Source of the DNA: Arthrinium phaeospermum
Lineage: Eukaryota; Ascomycota; Sordariomycetes; Amphisphaeriales; Apiosporaceae
NCBI GenBank assembly: GCA_006503535.1
Contig: QYRS01000006.1
Span: 3,410,001 to 3,474,000 of the forward strand
DNA length: 64,000 nucleotides
Reading direction: 5' to 3'
Shown: piece by piece, positions 11,303 to 21,611 of the stretch
How the letters are laid out: every line of letters starts with the position of its first letter
Numbering within the stretch: the first letter of the stretch is position 1
Program-made: the position numbers and the translations under genes
Notes under the pieces: generated by a model
Database searches by the model: none
Seen by the model: the letters and a program-made list of their open reading frames with translations, nothing else
Told to the model about the DNA's origin: nothing

Positions 11303-12311
11303 GATTGCTGATATGATGTCGCTAAATCGGCTCTGTAACCGTAGATTGAAGAAGGCCGCGAGCACTACGCAGAGTTACATAGTGCACACAGTCGGGCCGT
11401 TTGGACTCCACGATCCATACGTTGCCGAATTGAGATGGCATTGGTGGAGTCCCCCCAGTCACATCCCCTGCCTGGGGAGTGCGGAGCCATTAGGCACGCG
11501 ATATATAAACCGACCAGACGGAACACAGACAGCGCTGCAGAGATGATTTGCATCGGAAGATAATGCCTTACGTGCGTGGACTAATAAGGAACAGACTGCA
11601 TCACCGGTGCCTAACTAATCATCGTGAGCCCAAATCGATGGGACGTAGACTGCAAGTTGGAAGGCGATGAACCAGAAGTTTTACTGTTGCATGCCAGAAA
11701 TTCGAATCCCGAGAAGTGCCGTGTGATTCCCTTAACACAGCGAAGAAGAGCGTACCCGGAGTTCCGAGCACGCTGTACACTCAACCCCGAACTCCGATCG
11801 CCTGTGCTCGGAGTTCCGAGTACAAGCGCCTTTACCCGGAACTCCGGGTGCAAGACATGCACGCACGCAAACCCCGGGGTATAAAGAGCATGCACCTTCT
11901 TCCATTTAAACAGAATTGTGATGGCCGGTCAATGCTCTTTATTGCTATGTCCATCAATATGGTACGCATTGGCAAAAGAAAGCGCGCTGTTCTCAGGACC
12001 GGGGTTGGCAATCACATTTGAGCTCCCCATTCTAATCCTCACCATCAGCAAACGGTGGGGGACATGGCCTTGAACATTGAAAGATTAAGAAAACTGATTA
12101 CGATAGGAGAGAAATTGCTCTTATTTGTAGCTCGCAGCGCTGGTGCCATGTAAAAAAGAATTGTCATCCAAATAGAATACGGTTACATGTTGAAGCCTCT
12201 ACCTTCCCGTCTCCCTTTTCCAACTACCCGCCCTGGCAGACAGGCCCCTAGATCATTCCGCTCTCCCCTTCCCGGGTACTATTGAAGTGGCACGACGATT
12301 CCTCGTGTGCC
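11303..12311. other. Intergenic region with short palindromic repeats
   Basis: About 1 kb with no supported gene. It contains the repeat cluster listed separately (11754-11850). The rest shows only short open frames with biased, repeat-derived composition. Confidence 0.4.
11754..11850. repeat. Cluster of four near-palindromic GGAGTTCC-type units
   Basis: Four related units sit within about 100 bp: CCCGGAGTTCCGAGCA (about 11755), CCCCGAACTCCGAT (about 11784), GTGCTCGGAGTTCCGAGTAC (about 11804) and TTACCCGGAACTCCGGGTGC (about 11831). Units 1 and 3 read in one direction, 2 and 4 in the other. Each is close to its own reverse complement, so hairpins are possible. No mobile-element ends are evident. 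Confidence 0.6.
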
Positions 12312-12613
12312 CTATTCAGGGTTGTAACGCTCAGTGGGGCACTTTGCGTGGCACAGGTAGGCCTGGCAGTTGCCCCAGCAGCTGCCGAGGTCGAGGTTGC
12401 TGTGGATGTTATCGCCGACCTGAACGTCGCAGATCTTGCAGCAATCCTGTCGCCAGAGTTAGTCACCGCTTGAAAAGAAAAATGAAAATGGTACACAAAG
12501 GGGAGAGGAAGAGGGACAAGACAAGAAGTCTATCTTCAACGTACCTCGCAGGACTGCTGGGCAGCGACACCGAGCGCGGCGGCGAAGATGGCGGTGAACA
12601 TGGAGAAACGCAT
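12312..12613 (-). CDS. Small secreted cysteine-rich protein (67 aa)
   Basis: Two exons, 12613-12545 and 12446-12312, joined by a 98-nt GT-AG intron, phase 0. Exon 1 encodes a signal peptide (MRFSMFTAIFAAALGVAAQ). Exon 2 begins DCCKICDV and ends YNPE. The mature part of under 50 residues has eight cysteines (SCEDCCKIC, SCWGNC, YLCHAKC), an even number that suggests four disulfides. No family recognised. The size, secretion signal and cysteine density match what is called an effector-like or antimicrobial-like small secreted protein in fungi, but function is not shown. A TATA-like GTATAAG lies about 125 bp upstream (near 12740). The short, intron-split frame makes it easy to miss in automatic annotation. 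Confidence 0.75.
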
Positions 12614-13622
12614 TGTTGCTGGCGGGGGAGATGATAGCGTCTAGGCAAGGTTGGTCTTTGAGTGTGTGGGGGATGGTTGATTGATTGACTGTGCTGGAGA
12701 GGTGATCATTGCTATTTTGGACGGGAGAGATCGTCCTACTTATACACCATGAGAGTGCAGACATGTCCTTCTAGCTCTGATGTCAAACCCCTTTTTGACG
12801 TGTGCTGTCGTTATAGTAGAGTCACTTATAGGTGGTATTACAGCCCCGGCCCCTGTATTAGTGTGGGTCGGCCTCACCATGGGGACTCGAAAGCTTATTT
12901 TCTTCCCAGGGACCCGGTTCCCCGTCGGTGACGAGGACGCCAAGACTACCGATTGCCGCCAGCTCACCCTCCTGCATCGATATGGGCGGTGATGACAGAT
13001 AGGGCTTATGTAGATGGATCTGATCGGTATCTGGTGCCCCATCGCAGCCTTGGCCAGTCCAGATCTCGAAGTTACAGGGGTGTGCAGTTTCCCCTGGCAA
13101 ATAAATTCCTCGGGCGCCGAATGTAACCCAGCCAAACGACAGCTTTTGGGCCTGGATGCGCGAAAAGGCTGGTAGCCGCAAATTGCTTCGAAATGCATCC
13201 AGAAGCAAGCGTAATCCGGGACAGCTGCAGGGAGCTCCTGCTGTTATTCTTTTGGGTCAGCATCCATCGTCAGAGGCATAAATCGTAGATTTCCGGATAG
13301 CGGTGAATGACTTGCTTGGAATCATGTTTGCTCGTGGGGCGTTCCTCAAAGTCGGACTCGGTTTCTTGTAGTGTATCGTACGAGTGCAGCAAACGTGGCA
13401 GCAGCACCTCGGTGCAAAGAACAAAGCAACCTCTGTCTATCAAGGCATTTGTCACTTTTTCCATTAATAAATCACCAACAAAGACCATTGACTTCAATGA
13501 ACAGGTTTACATCAATTGAATGTTTCCAATTAGATTCTTTCTACATATTGGAGGTTTCTCTACTGTATCGCAACCTTCAAATCCTTACCTTAACTTACCG
13601 TACTCGGGTCTAGACCCATACT
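12614..13622. other. Intergenic region, one unassigned open frame
   Basis: No recognised gene. An open frame at 13270-13497 (minus, 75 codons) has a plausible amino-acid composition but no start context, family or neighbouring exons that I can support. The rest contains only short frames. Confidence 0.35.
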
Positions 13623-14636
13623 CTACAGCGTCATCCAATAATCCAAGTGCCCCATAAATGCTCCGTGGAGGTTGTGGACATTATCGCACGCCCCCTTGAG
13701 CAAGGTAGCCATAGTCATGACCTCCTTCAGCTCCTCCCGCGACCGGACCGCCGACCCGTCGCCCGCCGCGAACAAAGCAAGCTTGTAGATGGCCAGCTTC
13801 AGCTCCCGCACCGCGTCAACCAGCTTGCCGTGGTACACATACAAGCTGTAGTCCTGCGGCTCCCGACCCGCCAGCGACCGGAACGCCCTGCCGAACTCCA
13901 AGAGGTTCAGCGGCGCCGTCTTGAACAGGGCCGCGTACCGGATCGCCGCGTGGTTGAGGTCGAACAGGAACCCCGCCAGCTCGGCGGGCCAGGGGCTCCC
14001 GAGGGTCCAGCGGAGGTCGTGGTCCCGGCTCCGGAGACGGCCGAAGTTGGCGGCGAGGGTGTCCCGCTCGACGGCGGTGTCGTCGACGCCCGGCCAGTCC
14101 ATGGGCGCGCGGCAGGTCTTGATGGAGCTCGCCGCGTCCTCCGCCACGAGGGGCGGGATGTTGACCCAGATGGCGGACCGGAACTGGCCCTCGTGCGTCT
14201 CGTCGGTGATGTACCGCGTCGCCACGCACTGGGACCACTTGGCCATCAGCGCGATGAGCGTCGGGTGGGGGTCTGCTAGCAGGCGGTTGCCGAGGTGGTA
14301 CAACATGGCGAGAAGGGAGTGCACGTGCGTCGTGTCCAGCGTCTCGTGGTCGAGGACCTGGGCCCGCTTGGCCGTCAGGGCGGGCGAGGTGGTGTTCAAC
14401 CAGCAGGCCGCGCAGCACGTCTCCAGCTCACGCGTCATATCTGGCCAGTCGGGCACCAGGCCCTGGTGCATCAGCGCGTCGTAGAGCTTGCTGGTGTCGC
14501 CGTATATGTCGTCGCGGTGGCCGCAGATGTAGAGGAACCCGGTGTTGAGCATGGTCGGGGCCTCGTGCTCTACTAGAGTCCCATCCGACGATCCTCCCGA
14601 GGATCCTACCAAGGTCTGTTGCGAATGAGAAGACAT
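13623..14636 (-). CDS. Unrecognised protein, CxH...CxxC family member 1
   Basis: A 337-aa single-exon protein of no family I recognise. Near the N-terminus is YICGH followed about 40 residues later by CCAACW. Together these give the C-x-H ... C-x-x-C signature shared by six genes in this window, a spacing compatible with one bound zinc ion. Between them the pattern KLYDALMHQGLVP matches the other members. The middle has SLLAMLYHLGNRLL, and a later segment AAIRYAALFKT aligns with the hydrophobic stretch that in the 39-46 kb copies ends in LGPPQ. The rest is alpha-helical in character with no signal peptide or membrane segment, so it is probably intracellular. It is a divergent paralogue of the next gene (15391-16350) and lies on the strand opposite to the four-gene array. 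Confidence 0.75.
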   Translation of the reverse strand: MSSHSQQTLVGSSGGSSDGTLVEHEAPTMLNTGFLYICGHRDDIYGDTSKLYDALMHQGLVPDWPDMTRELETCCAACWLNTTSPALTAKRAQVLDHETLDTTHVHSLLAMLYHLGNRLLADPHPTLIALMAKWSQCVATRYITDETHEGQFRSAIWVNIPPLVAEDAASSIKTCRAPMDWPGVDDTAVERDTLAANFGRLRSRDHDLRWTLGSPWPAELAGFLFDLNHAAIRYAALFKTAPLNLLEFGRAFRSLAGREPQDYSLYVYHGKLVDAVRELKLAIYKLALFAAGDGSAVRSREELKEVMTMATLLKGACDNVHNLHGAFMGHLDYWMTL

Positions 14637-15390
14637 GGTTTTCGCTTAGGCGGGTGACGCTTTATCCAATAGCAGTTGGGGTGCCGGACCTGACTGACAT
14701 CTAAGGCACCAAATACTCGTCCATCTTATTATATACACGAAAGCCCTGGAACAAACTTTTATTGGGTGTCAGGGACACATCCGCGAGGTTTTGAAACATT
14801 GCGGTTGTGTAACTAGAGACTATCTCTAGAACAATGCAACTAACTTGAAGACCCGAGAGCATTGTTCTTGTTAAACGAGGAGACAAAGGCGTTGTTAGAT
14901 GCATGAACTAGCACCCCGAGAAGGCATTTTTTGACGAACGCAGGAAACCCCAAATAACTACCAGAACAACCCCATTGGATATGACAAGTGTAAGGGGGGG
15001 ACTGTATGGGAACTCGATCTCGGAAGATCACTTCGTTGAATGGCTCTCTTAGCAGACGAAAATACCCCAAAACCTGTAAGGGGCGGTGATAAGCTATATT
15101 AGTAGGCGGTGAAGACGCTGACCTGACAACGTGGTTCTTTTATTTCTTTTTTTTTCTTTTTTTTTACCTCTGTAGCAGGGTTGGGGACGGGCTGGTCGGG
15201 TGGCGGGTGGTTGGAGCACCGACAGCAGCGCCATGGCGGAACTTGATATTAATGCGTAATGCGGGAGAGGATATGAGCGATAGTCCAAAGGCCGTGTTGG
15301 CAGAATTATTATCAAGTAGGTATGTTCACATCTACCACTACTACTACTACATATTATCTAGCCAGGTGGAATCCTCATTAGGCTCAAAGT
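14637..15390. other. Intergenic region between two paralogues
   Basis: About 750 bp without a supported gene. It contains a T-rich tract (about 15138-15166) and would hold the promoter of the downstream paralogue at 14636. No repeat or mobile element is evident. Confidence 0.4.
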
Positions 15391-16350
15391 TTACATGGAT
15401 CCATGGTGGCACCAAGTCTCGTACCGACGCAGCGTCACCTCATTAAGCCGCACCACCCTCTCCAGCAGCAAATCCATGATCCGCACACTCCCCACCACCG
15501 CCCCGAGCTCGTTCCTCGTCGCCGCCAGGGGGTGGTACGTCGCGTCATGGAACAGCGAGTAGCACTCCGTCTTGAACCTGTGCACCGCATCCCCCAGCCG
15601 CTCGTGCTCGGCATGGACCCGGTCCTCCAGCGGCGGGAAATGGCTCGGGTCCTCGTCCCAGTGCGGGGGCCGTATCCGGGTGTTGGCCTTGAACATGGCC
15701 GCGAAGAGCACGCCCGCGCGGGCAATGTCCGTGAGAAGGGGCCCCACGACGGCAGGCCACGGCCTCCAGACCGACCAGCGGAGGCGGCGGGCGCGCCGGT
15801 CGAACCGGGCGACGGCGTGGCGGTACTTGCAGACGCAGGCCTCGGGGAGGTAGTTGAGGGGCGTATCGGACGGCGTGCGCCAGGTATGGATGGAGAGCAG
15901 CGCGTCGTTGACGACCAGCCGATGGATCGTGGACCCGACGGGACGGGACTTGATGGCGGAGAGGAGGGCGTCCAGGTGCTCTTGGGGGTATTCCTCGGCG
16001 ACCCGGGCGGTCCAGTAGGTTAGCAGGGATACGTGCACGGTGCGGGTCTCGGCGTCCTCCAGGAGGCGGTCGGCGAGGCGGTACAGCATGACGATCAGGG
16101 AGTGGGACTGTTCTTTTGTCAGGACGGTGCGGAGCACCTGCGCTCGCTGGACGAGCAACTTGCCGTTGTCGGTTACCTCCCAGCATGCGCCACAGATGGT
16201 GTCGATAGCGCGGTTCATGTCGGGCGATTCCGGGGCTAGGCCCCTGGACCGCAGTTCGATGTAGAGCTTGGTGGCGGCGCTGCCTATGCTGGCGCAGCGG
16301 TGGCCGCAGCAGTATAGGAAACCGATGTTGTGTATGGTTCTGGGTGTCAT
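15391..16350 (-). CDS. Unrecognised protein, CxH...CxxC family member 2
   Basis: A 319-aa single-exon protein from the ATG at 16350. It has YCCGHR and then ICGACW about 40 residues on, with TKLYIELRSRGLAP between: the same C-x-H ... C-x-x-C layout as member 1 and the four genes at 39-46 kb. SLIVMLYRLADRLLED and GVLFAAMFKAN line up with member 1. Overall identity to member 1 looks low outside these blocks, so the duplication is old. No signal peptide or transmembrane segment is seen. Function unknown; the cysteine/histidine set suggests metal binding by inference only. Confidence 0.75.
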   Translation of the reverse strand: MTPRTIHNIGFLYCCGHRCASIGSAATKLYIELRSRGLAPESPDMNRAIDTICGACWEVTDNGKLLVQRAQVLRTVLTKEQSHSLIVMLYRLADRLLEDAETRTVHVSLLTYWTARVAEEYPQEHLDALLSAIKSRPVGSTIHRLVVNDALLSIHTWRTPSDTPLNYLPEACVCKYRHAVARFDRRARRLRWSVWRPWPAVVGPLLTDIARAGVLFAAMFKANTRIRPPHWDEDPSHFPPLEDRVHAEHERLGDAVHRFKTECYSLFHDATYHPLAATRNELGAVVGSVRIMDLLLERVVRLNEVTLRRYETWCHHGSM

Positions 16351-17350
16351 TGTGCATCAGATAATGAGGTTTGTCTACGAGACAATGGGTGCATGGGCAT
16401 GTCATGTCTGATCATGGCGTCAGGGATACTATCTTTTTATCTATTGAAGATTACACACTGCGCAGTTTGGAAGTTGTGAGAACATCGAAGACTATACGTT
16501 TTACGCCGCCGTTGTTCTTCTATGTACTATGTGTGTCTGTAACAGTATCGCTGGGCTGTTGTTACCTGAAATACAATTCCTGTCTCGGTAACAGCAGAGG
16601 AAACAAAGCCATTGTTACGAAACGCTTGAAATAGACCATTCTTGGGTCTCTTTGTCTCGAGGGTCTCGCTTATCCCGAAGCGGACGTTATCGCTTCAATG
16701 GATTGCTGAGACAGCTCCTATCTCATCAGCAACGGGCACAGACTTGGCATTCCTCTATGTGATGGCGGAAAAGACTTGTGCGGGAGTGGCCAGAGGTGCT
16801 TAGGTTTTGAGTTTCGATGCAAAAGCTTCGGCCCACCTCGGGACGTCCCGAGCCGAAGAGACAGGGGAGCAGTTGACAGATGATTACTCCGTCAGTTCGT
16901 CGTCAGATCCGGACCGGACCAGACCAACAACATAATCAGAGTTTGGAGTCGCAGCATCTCATGGAACTTTTCCAGTGATTTGTTCTTCGGCATCGCGGTC
17001 CCGGATGGAGCCGAGGCGGCCATAGGAACCGGGGAACGTTCCGGACCTTCGGGGAGGTTTCCGAACATGCGTTGCAACATCAATGCTGGAAGCTACTATG
17101 ATACCACAAACTTTGACAGAAACGACTAAATTCAAATAGAGAGACTGATAAACATCGGCCAAGGTGTTACCGAATGAAACATGCTTCAGCCAATGGGGTG
17201 TAATGCTCGGGTGGCGGTCATGGGGATCGACGTAAATGCGGGGTTTTGTTGGAGACCAAATCGCGACTACATACGCCAACACTACTACTTCCACTCCCGT
17301 GGGAAACAGTTAAATATCCATCATCATCATCGTCGTCGTCATCATTCACC
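16351..17350. other. Intergenic region upstream of aldolase-like gene
   Basis: One kilobase with no supported gene. It separates two divergent transcription units. Just before the ATG at 17351 is a run of CATCATCATCGTCGTCGTCATCATT (about 17321-17345) in the presumed 5' leader. Nothing else stands out. Confidence 0.4.
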
Positions 17351-18362
17351 ATGTCGCCATCCGCCGTCAATGAGATCCAGTCGAAGGAGAGCGGTTCAGA
17401 GGGCAAGGCCAAAGCCGGCAGCCCGCCCCAGGTGCAGTCCATGGGCAAGACCAAGGACGGGCGCACCCTGCGGGTCCGGAAGTACCCCGAGTTCTCCAAC
17501 CCGGAGGACGAACGCACGTACCGGAAGCAGCACCTCGCGGCGGCGTTCCGGGTCTTCGCCGACCGCGGCTTCGACGAGGGCGTGGCGGGGCATATCTCGG
17601 TGCGCGATCCCATTTTGACGGACCACTTCTGTAAGCAGGCAAACCAGCCCGGAACATTTTCGATTGGGTCTAGAAACGGAACTGAAGCTTGCGAACAGGG
17701 CTAAACCCACTCTCTATGCATTTCTCCCTCATCAAGGTCTCGGATCTGATCCTGGTCGACGAAGATGGGCTCGTGGTCGAGGGAGAAGAACCCATCAATA
17801 CGGCAGCCTTCACCATCCACTCGGCGATCCACCGCGCCAGGCCCGACGCCAACGCCGCATGTCACGCCCACAGCGTGCACGGCAAAGCCTTCTCCGTCTT
17901 TGGCCGGGAACTGGAGATGATCACCCAAGGTACGTGAGCACCTGACTCGTGGCCCAGCATCATACTTACCTTCGCGATCCGACAGACTCCCTCCGCTTCT
18001 ACAAAAGCCACGCCATCTACGACTCCTTCGGCGGCGTCGTCGTCGACCGCGAGGAGGGCGACCGGATCGCGCGGGCCCTGGGCCCGCACAACAAGGCCGT
18101 CATCCTGCAGAACCACGGGCTCCTGACCGTGGGCCAGACGGTCGACGAGGCGGCCTTTTGGTTCCTCAGCCTCGAGCGGACCTGCCAGGCGCAGCTGCTC
18201 GCCGACGCGGCGGCCGCGGCCGGCTCCGGGTATGAAAAGAAGTACATCGGGGAGGAGGAGGCGCGGTACGCGGTGCAGGAGGTGGGCGGGCCTGAGAAGG
18301 GTGGTTGGCGTTTCAGCCTTACTATGATGAGCAGGTGGCTAAGACGGGAGGGGCTTTCTTGA
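17351..18362 (+). CDS. Class II aldolase/adducin-domain protein
   Basis: A 295-aa cytosolic protein from three exons: 17351-17630, 17699-17929 and 17986-18362. The class II aldolase fold binds a divalent metal and cleaves or isomerises sugar phosphates in bacterial relatives. Here the metal ligands are visible: His149 and His151 in CHAHSVHG, and His214 in LQNHGLL. Other family blocks are GVAGHISVRDP, FWLNPLSMHFSLIKVSDLILVD and AIYDSFGGVVVDREEGDRIA. The basic N-terminal tail (residues 1-40) is usual for fungal members. The substrate of fungal homologues is generally unknown. No metabolic partner gene lies beside it. Family and exon structure are secure because conserved blocks join exactly at both splice sites. 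Confidence 0.9.
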
Positions 18363-18721
18363 ATTGATTTGCGGAATATGTCACTAGGTTACCAAATAGT
18401 GCATAGCTTGGTGGTTGGGATGAGGTTGGAATTAGGATTCGCCTGCTTGTATTTAGGGGTTACTCTCGCACGTTCCTTGGCTCGGCCCGCTCTTGGGACG
18501 AAGACCAAAGGAGAAGAGTGATGATTCAATATGCGTCCTGATTGGCTGCTCAGAATGCTTGAGTTTAGTGTCAAAGTCTACAGCTGGATGAATCCGATTG
18601 GGGAGTCAACAAGGAAAGTGCTTGCTAACCAGCGCTAGTAAATTGTATAGTTATCAACACGGCGATTTTTACGCTCAACCTTTTTCTCGTGCTTACTAAC
18701 ACCCTTGTATTCCGTATCAAG
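18363..18721. other. Convergent intergenic region
   Basis: Short spacer between the 3' ends of the aldolase-like gene and the HET gene. No coding or repeat signal is seen. Confidence 0.4.
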
Positions 18722-20989
18722 CTACTCGATGATAATTGCATAAGGAAAGTCTTCATAGTCATACCCCGGATCGATCCAAGCGGACTCTGCCTCCGCAACT
18801 TCAGAACCGACGTGCTCCATCATCCATTGCCAGTCAGCTGGGGATTGAGTGTCGTCCATGAGGTATACAGTGCTAAAGTACCCAATTCGCCCGAAGTGAC
18901 CTTTTTTGGTTGAGTGACGTTGAAGAACGAGCCCCGTTAGTTCGCGGATTGCTTCTGGGTCGGGAGAATCTGGATCTCTCCAGGCATATACCGGAAGTAG
19001 GTAAAAGAGATTGATGCTCAAGACTGTTTTCTCGATCACGCAATCCATCCGGACAATAACTTCCAGGTCGCTATTCCTTCCTGGTCCGACTTCGGGCCGG
19101 AAAACCTTGAAACCGGCGTCGTCTTCGTCGCCTTCGTCGTAGTCGTCGTAGTCGTCCAGATAACCGCGGAGCATCGAAGTGCATCCTAGAGTTAATTCCC
19201 CGGCGGAAACAGGGCCATAGCAGTCTGGGCCTGCCGGTTTCGTCCAGACCTTGATTACGCGGATGTATAGTTCCATCCACTCTCCGGAAATGTTTTCTCT
19301 GGGATATACTTGGCCATCGATCGAGGCCCACGACCATGTTGGCGCCTGCCACTCCGGCCTTTTCTTCGGTTGCTCACTCGTTCTCTCCCATAGCAGCTGT
19401 TCCACGAAGCCCTGTCGCCACATCCCGGCAAGATACTGGTCCTCTCTGAGTTCGCTTTGCCGTGATGCAATACCTGACAATGCTGGGAGGCGGTCAGAGC
19501 TATGTGTCAGCATGGTCCCTGAATAGTGCTGGACCACTTCGTCCCAGCACCAGGGCATGTCTTCGGGACATACAAATCGTGACTGTGTCTCACACTTTTC
19601 TGGGATCACCTCGCTGTCGAACGTCGACCTGCATTCCCAGAAGAGACCGTGAGTGGTGCAATGTAGCGTTCTTGGCGAGAGAAGTCTTTCTTGAAAAGCC
19701 CATGACCGCCTGGCCAATGCGCTTCTGGCCACAACGTTGTCGTATGGAGTAGAATTGTCGAAATACATCCTTCTACAATGTTGACTCGTCGTGATGCACA
19801 CTTGCAGGCCATGATTGTGGTAGGCTGGCTGTTCGAAACATCCTTGATTTGCATGAGTCGCAGATGAGGCTGCAATCGTGACCGCTGATCCCCCATAAAC
19901 GGAATGCATTCGGCCGGCCTCCAGATGCCAATCCGTTGGGTCCTTCTGGATGATGCAAAGAGCGTCGATCCATATATAAGAGATTCCCAACCCACGCGCA
20001 ATAAAGATGGCATCGCGGAAGGTTTTGGGGAGTTTGCATTCTGGGATGGCGATAAGAAACTCATCAATTGTCTCAGAGGTGAGCTTGATGAATTTGTCAA
20101 GTCCCCAACAGTAACTCAAGGTGGCGTATGCTGGAACTTGTTCCATCTCGTCCGTCAGAATCAGCCGGACGTTCTCATTGCCAATCCAGACAAGTCTAGT
20201 AGGGGCGCTGTGCTTTCTGTTGATGCGACAAAGCGAATGAGTGGAGGAGCATTCCCAGAGCCACCTTCGGACCATATCGAGAGATCTGATTTGGCTAAAA
20301 TTAACTATGGATTATCAGCAACACAAAATGAGCTATGAATCATTTGCAAGACACTGGGGCTTCTTACCTGATGGGTTCATAGTATGACCCTCGAATCCGG
20401 TAACATAATGATGGAAGTATGGACCAGCGGTGTTATCAGGGTAGCAGATGCGCAAGCTTTCTCTTTGTGACACACCCTTATTTTCGAAATACAAAGTTGT
20501 GAGCAAAGAGGTGTCGTAATTCTCGCGGAGAGCCTGCAAACGGCCTTCGACTTTTCGAATGAGGTCAGGAAATGCCTCCGACCTGGCCATGAACGCCGAC
20601 AATAAAAAGGCACAAAACCTACACCCTGCCTTGGTCGATGCCTCGAGTTCCAATGTGTTGAAAGTATTATGGAGAAGGAATGTAGTCCGCAGGCCAACCT
20701 TTGCCAAGACAAAAGAATCCGGTCCGGTGTCTGGCCAGTGATCAAACCGGTCCTGGCATTTGGCACAGAACCCGTCAACAACAGTCATTGAAGCAGCCAA
20801 TCTTTTAATACGACGTTCGATGTGATGGTGGTTGAGCTTGTCGGCCTCAACGGCTCTAAATGCACTCCCATTATGGCCCGTGTCTGTCATGTAATCATTA
20901 TGCCATGACCGCAATTCTTCGATGGTCAAGCCGGAATCAGCAATAGGCTCTTCTTGGTCAAGCTGCTCTGGAACGGTGGCGCTGTCCAT
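18722..20989 (-). CDS. HET-domain protein (heterokaryon incompatibility type)
   Basis: A 734-aa protein from exons 20989-20368 and 20304-18722; the intron acceptor CCATAG at 20305 restores frame. Exon 1 has the usual N-terminal HET-protein cysteines (CAKCQDRFDHW, GCRFCAFL). Exon 2 encodes the HET domain: YATLSYCWG near residue 270, then LPKTFRDAIFIARGLGISYIWIDALCIIQ and MHSVYGGSAVTIAASSA. Such proteins trigger cell death on non-self recognition in some fungi; most are uncharacterised. An acidic stretch (DDYDDYDEGDEDD) near residues 575-590 is distinctive. The C-terminus carries no recognised domain. The longer upstream extension beyond 20989 was not used because the preferred ATG gives the standard N-terminus. 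Domain call is certain; role as an incompatibility gene is inference. Confidence 0.9.
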
Positions 20990-21611
20990 CCTATTCGAAG
21001 AAATGCTGGAGAAGGTATGTGTGCACTGGGCTTCAAACAAGCGTATGAAGTGTCCGATTTGGAGAAGTTCGAAACGCAAAGAGTAGGGATGCCACTTCAA
21101 TGCCAACTGCTCTTGTCTTGAGGCAGGAAAAAGGTCCTTAAGTCGGAGGACTCCGGGGTAGAAAGTCGGTGTGTGAGCGGGGAAACAGCAACAATATTGT
21201 AAGACTCCACGACAACTTGTCGAATGGGAGCAAGCCCACATCTCCGCTGCGGCTGAGCTGCAGGAGGATCATCCGGAAGCACGATTCTAGGGCCTGATTG
21301 GTCATTGGGAAAAGGTACTGCGATCACAATACATGTCACAGAGTTCAGCAGAGAGAGGCAAAGGTTGTTTGACCACCATAATAGTATGTACATTTCGTGG
21401 GTAAAGTTTTTAAGAGTTAGAGAGCGTATATACAGATCAGCCACCATCAATCATGATCCACATCCATCACACAAATACGTATTGCTTGTCGTACCATCTT
21501 AGTTTGTAAAGTAAACCATCTTGAGTTGTTGCAGGGGGGAAACCATCCATCCTAGCTATTTGTCACCACAACAAGTAGCTTGGTTGTATTGTCACCACAA
21601 CAAGCAGTAGC
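20990..21611. other. Intergenic region
   Basis: Holds the promoter of the HET gene and the 3' end of the cysteine-repeat gene is at 21612. A direct repeat of TTGTCACCACAACAAG(T/C)AG is seen at about 21559 and 21590, just past the repeat gene stop. No gene supported. Confidence 0.4.

Noticed and set aside
15138..15166. T-rich tract as a terminator or element end
   Set aside because: Simple pyrimidine tracts are common in fungal intergenic DNA and no repeat or target duplication flanks it.
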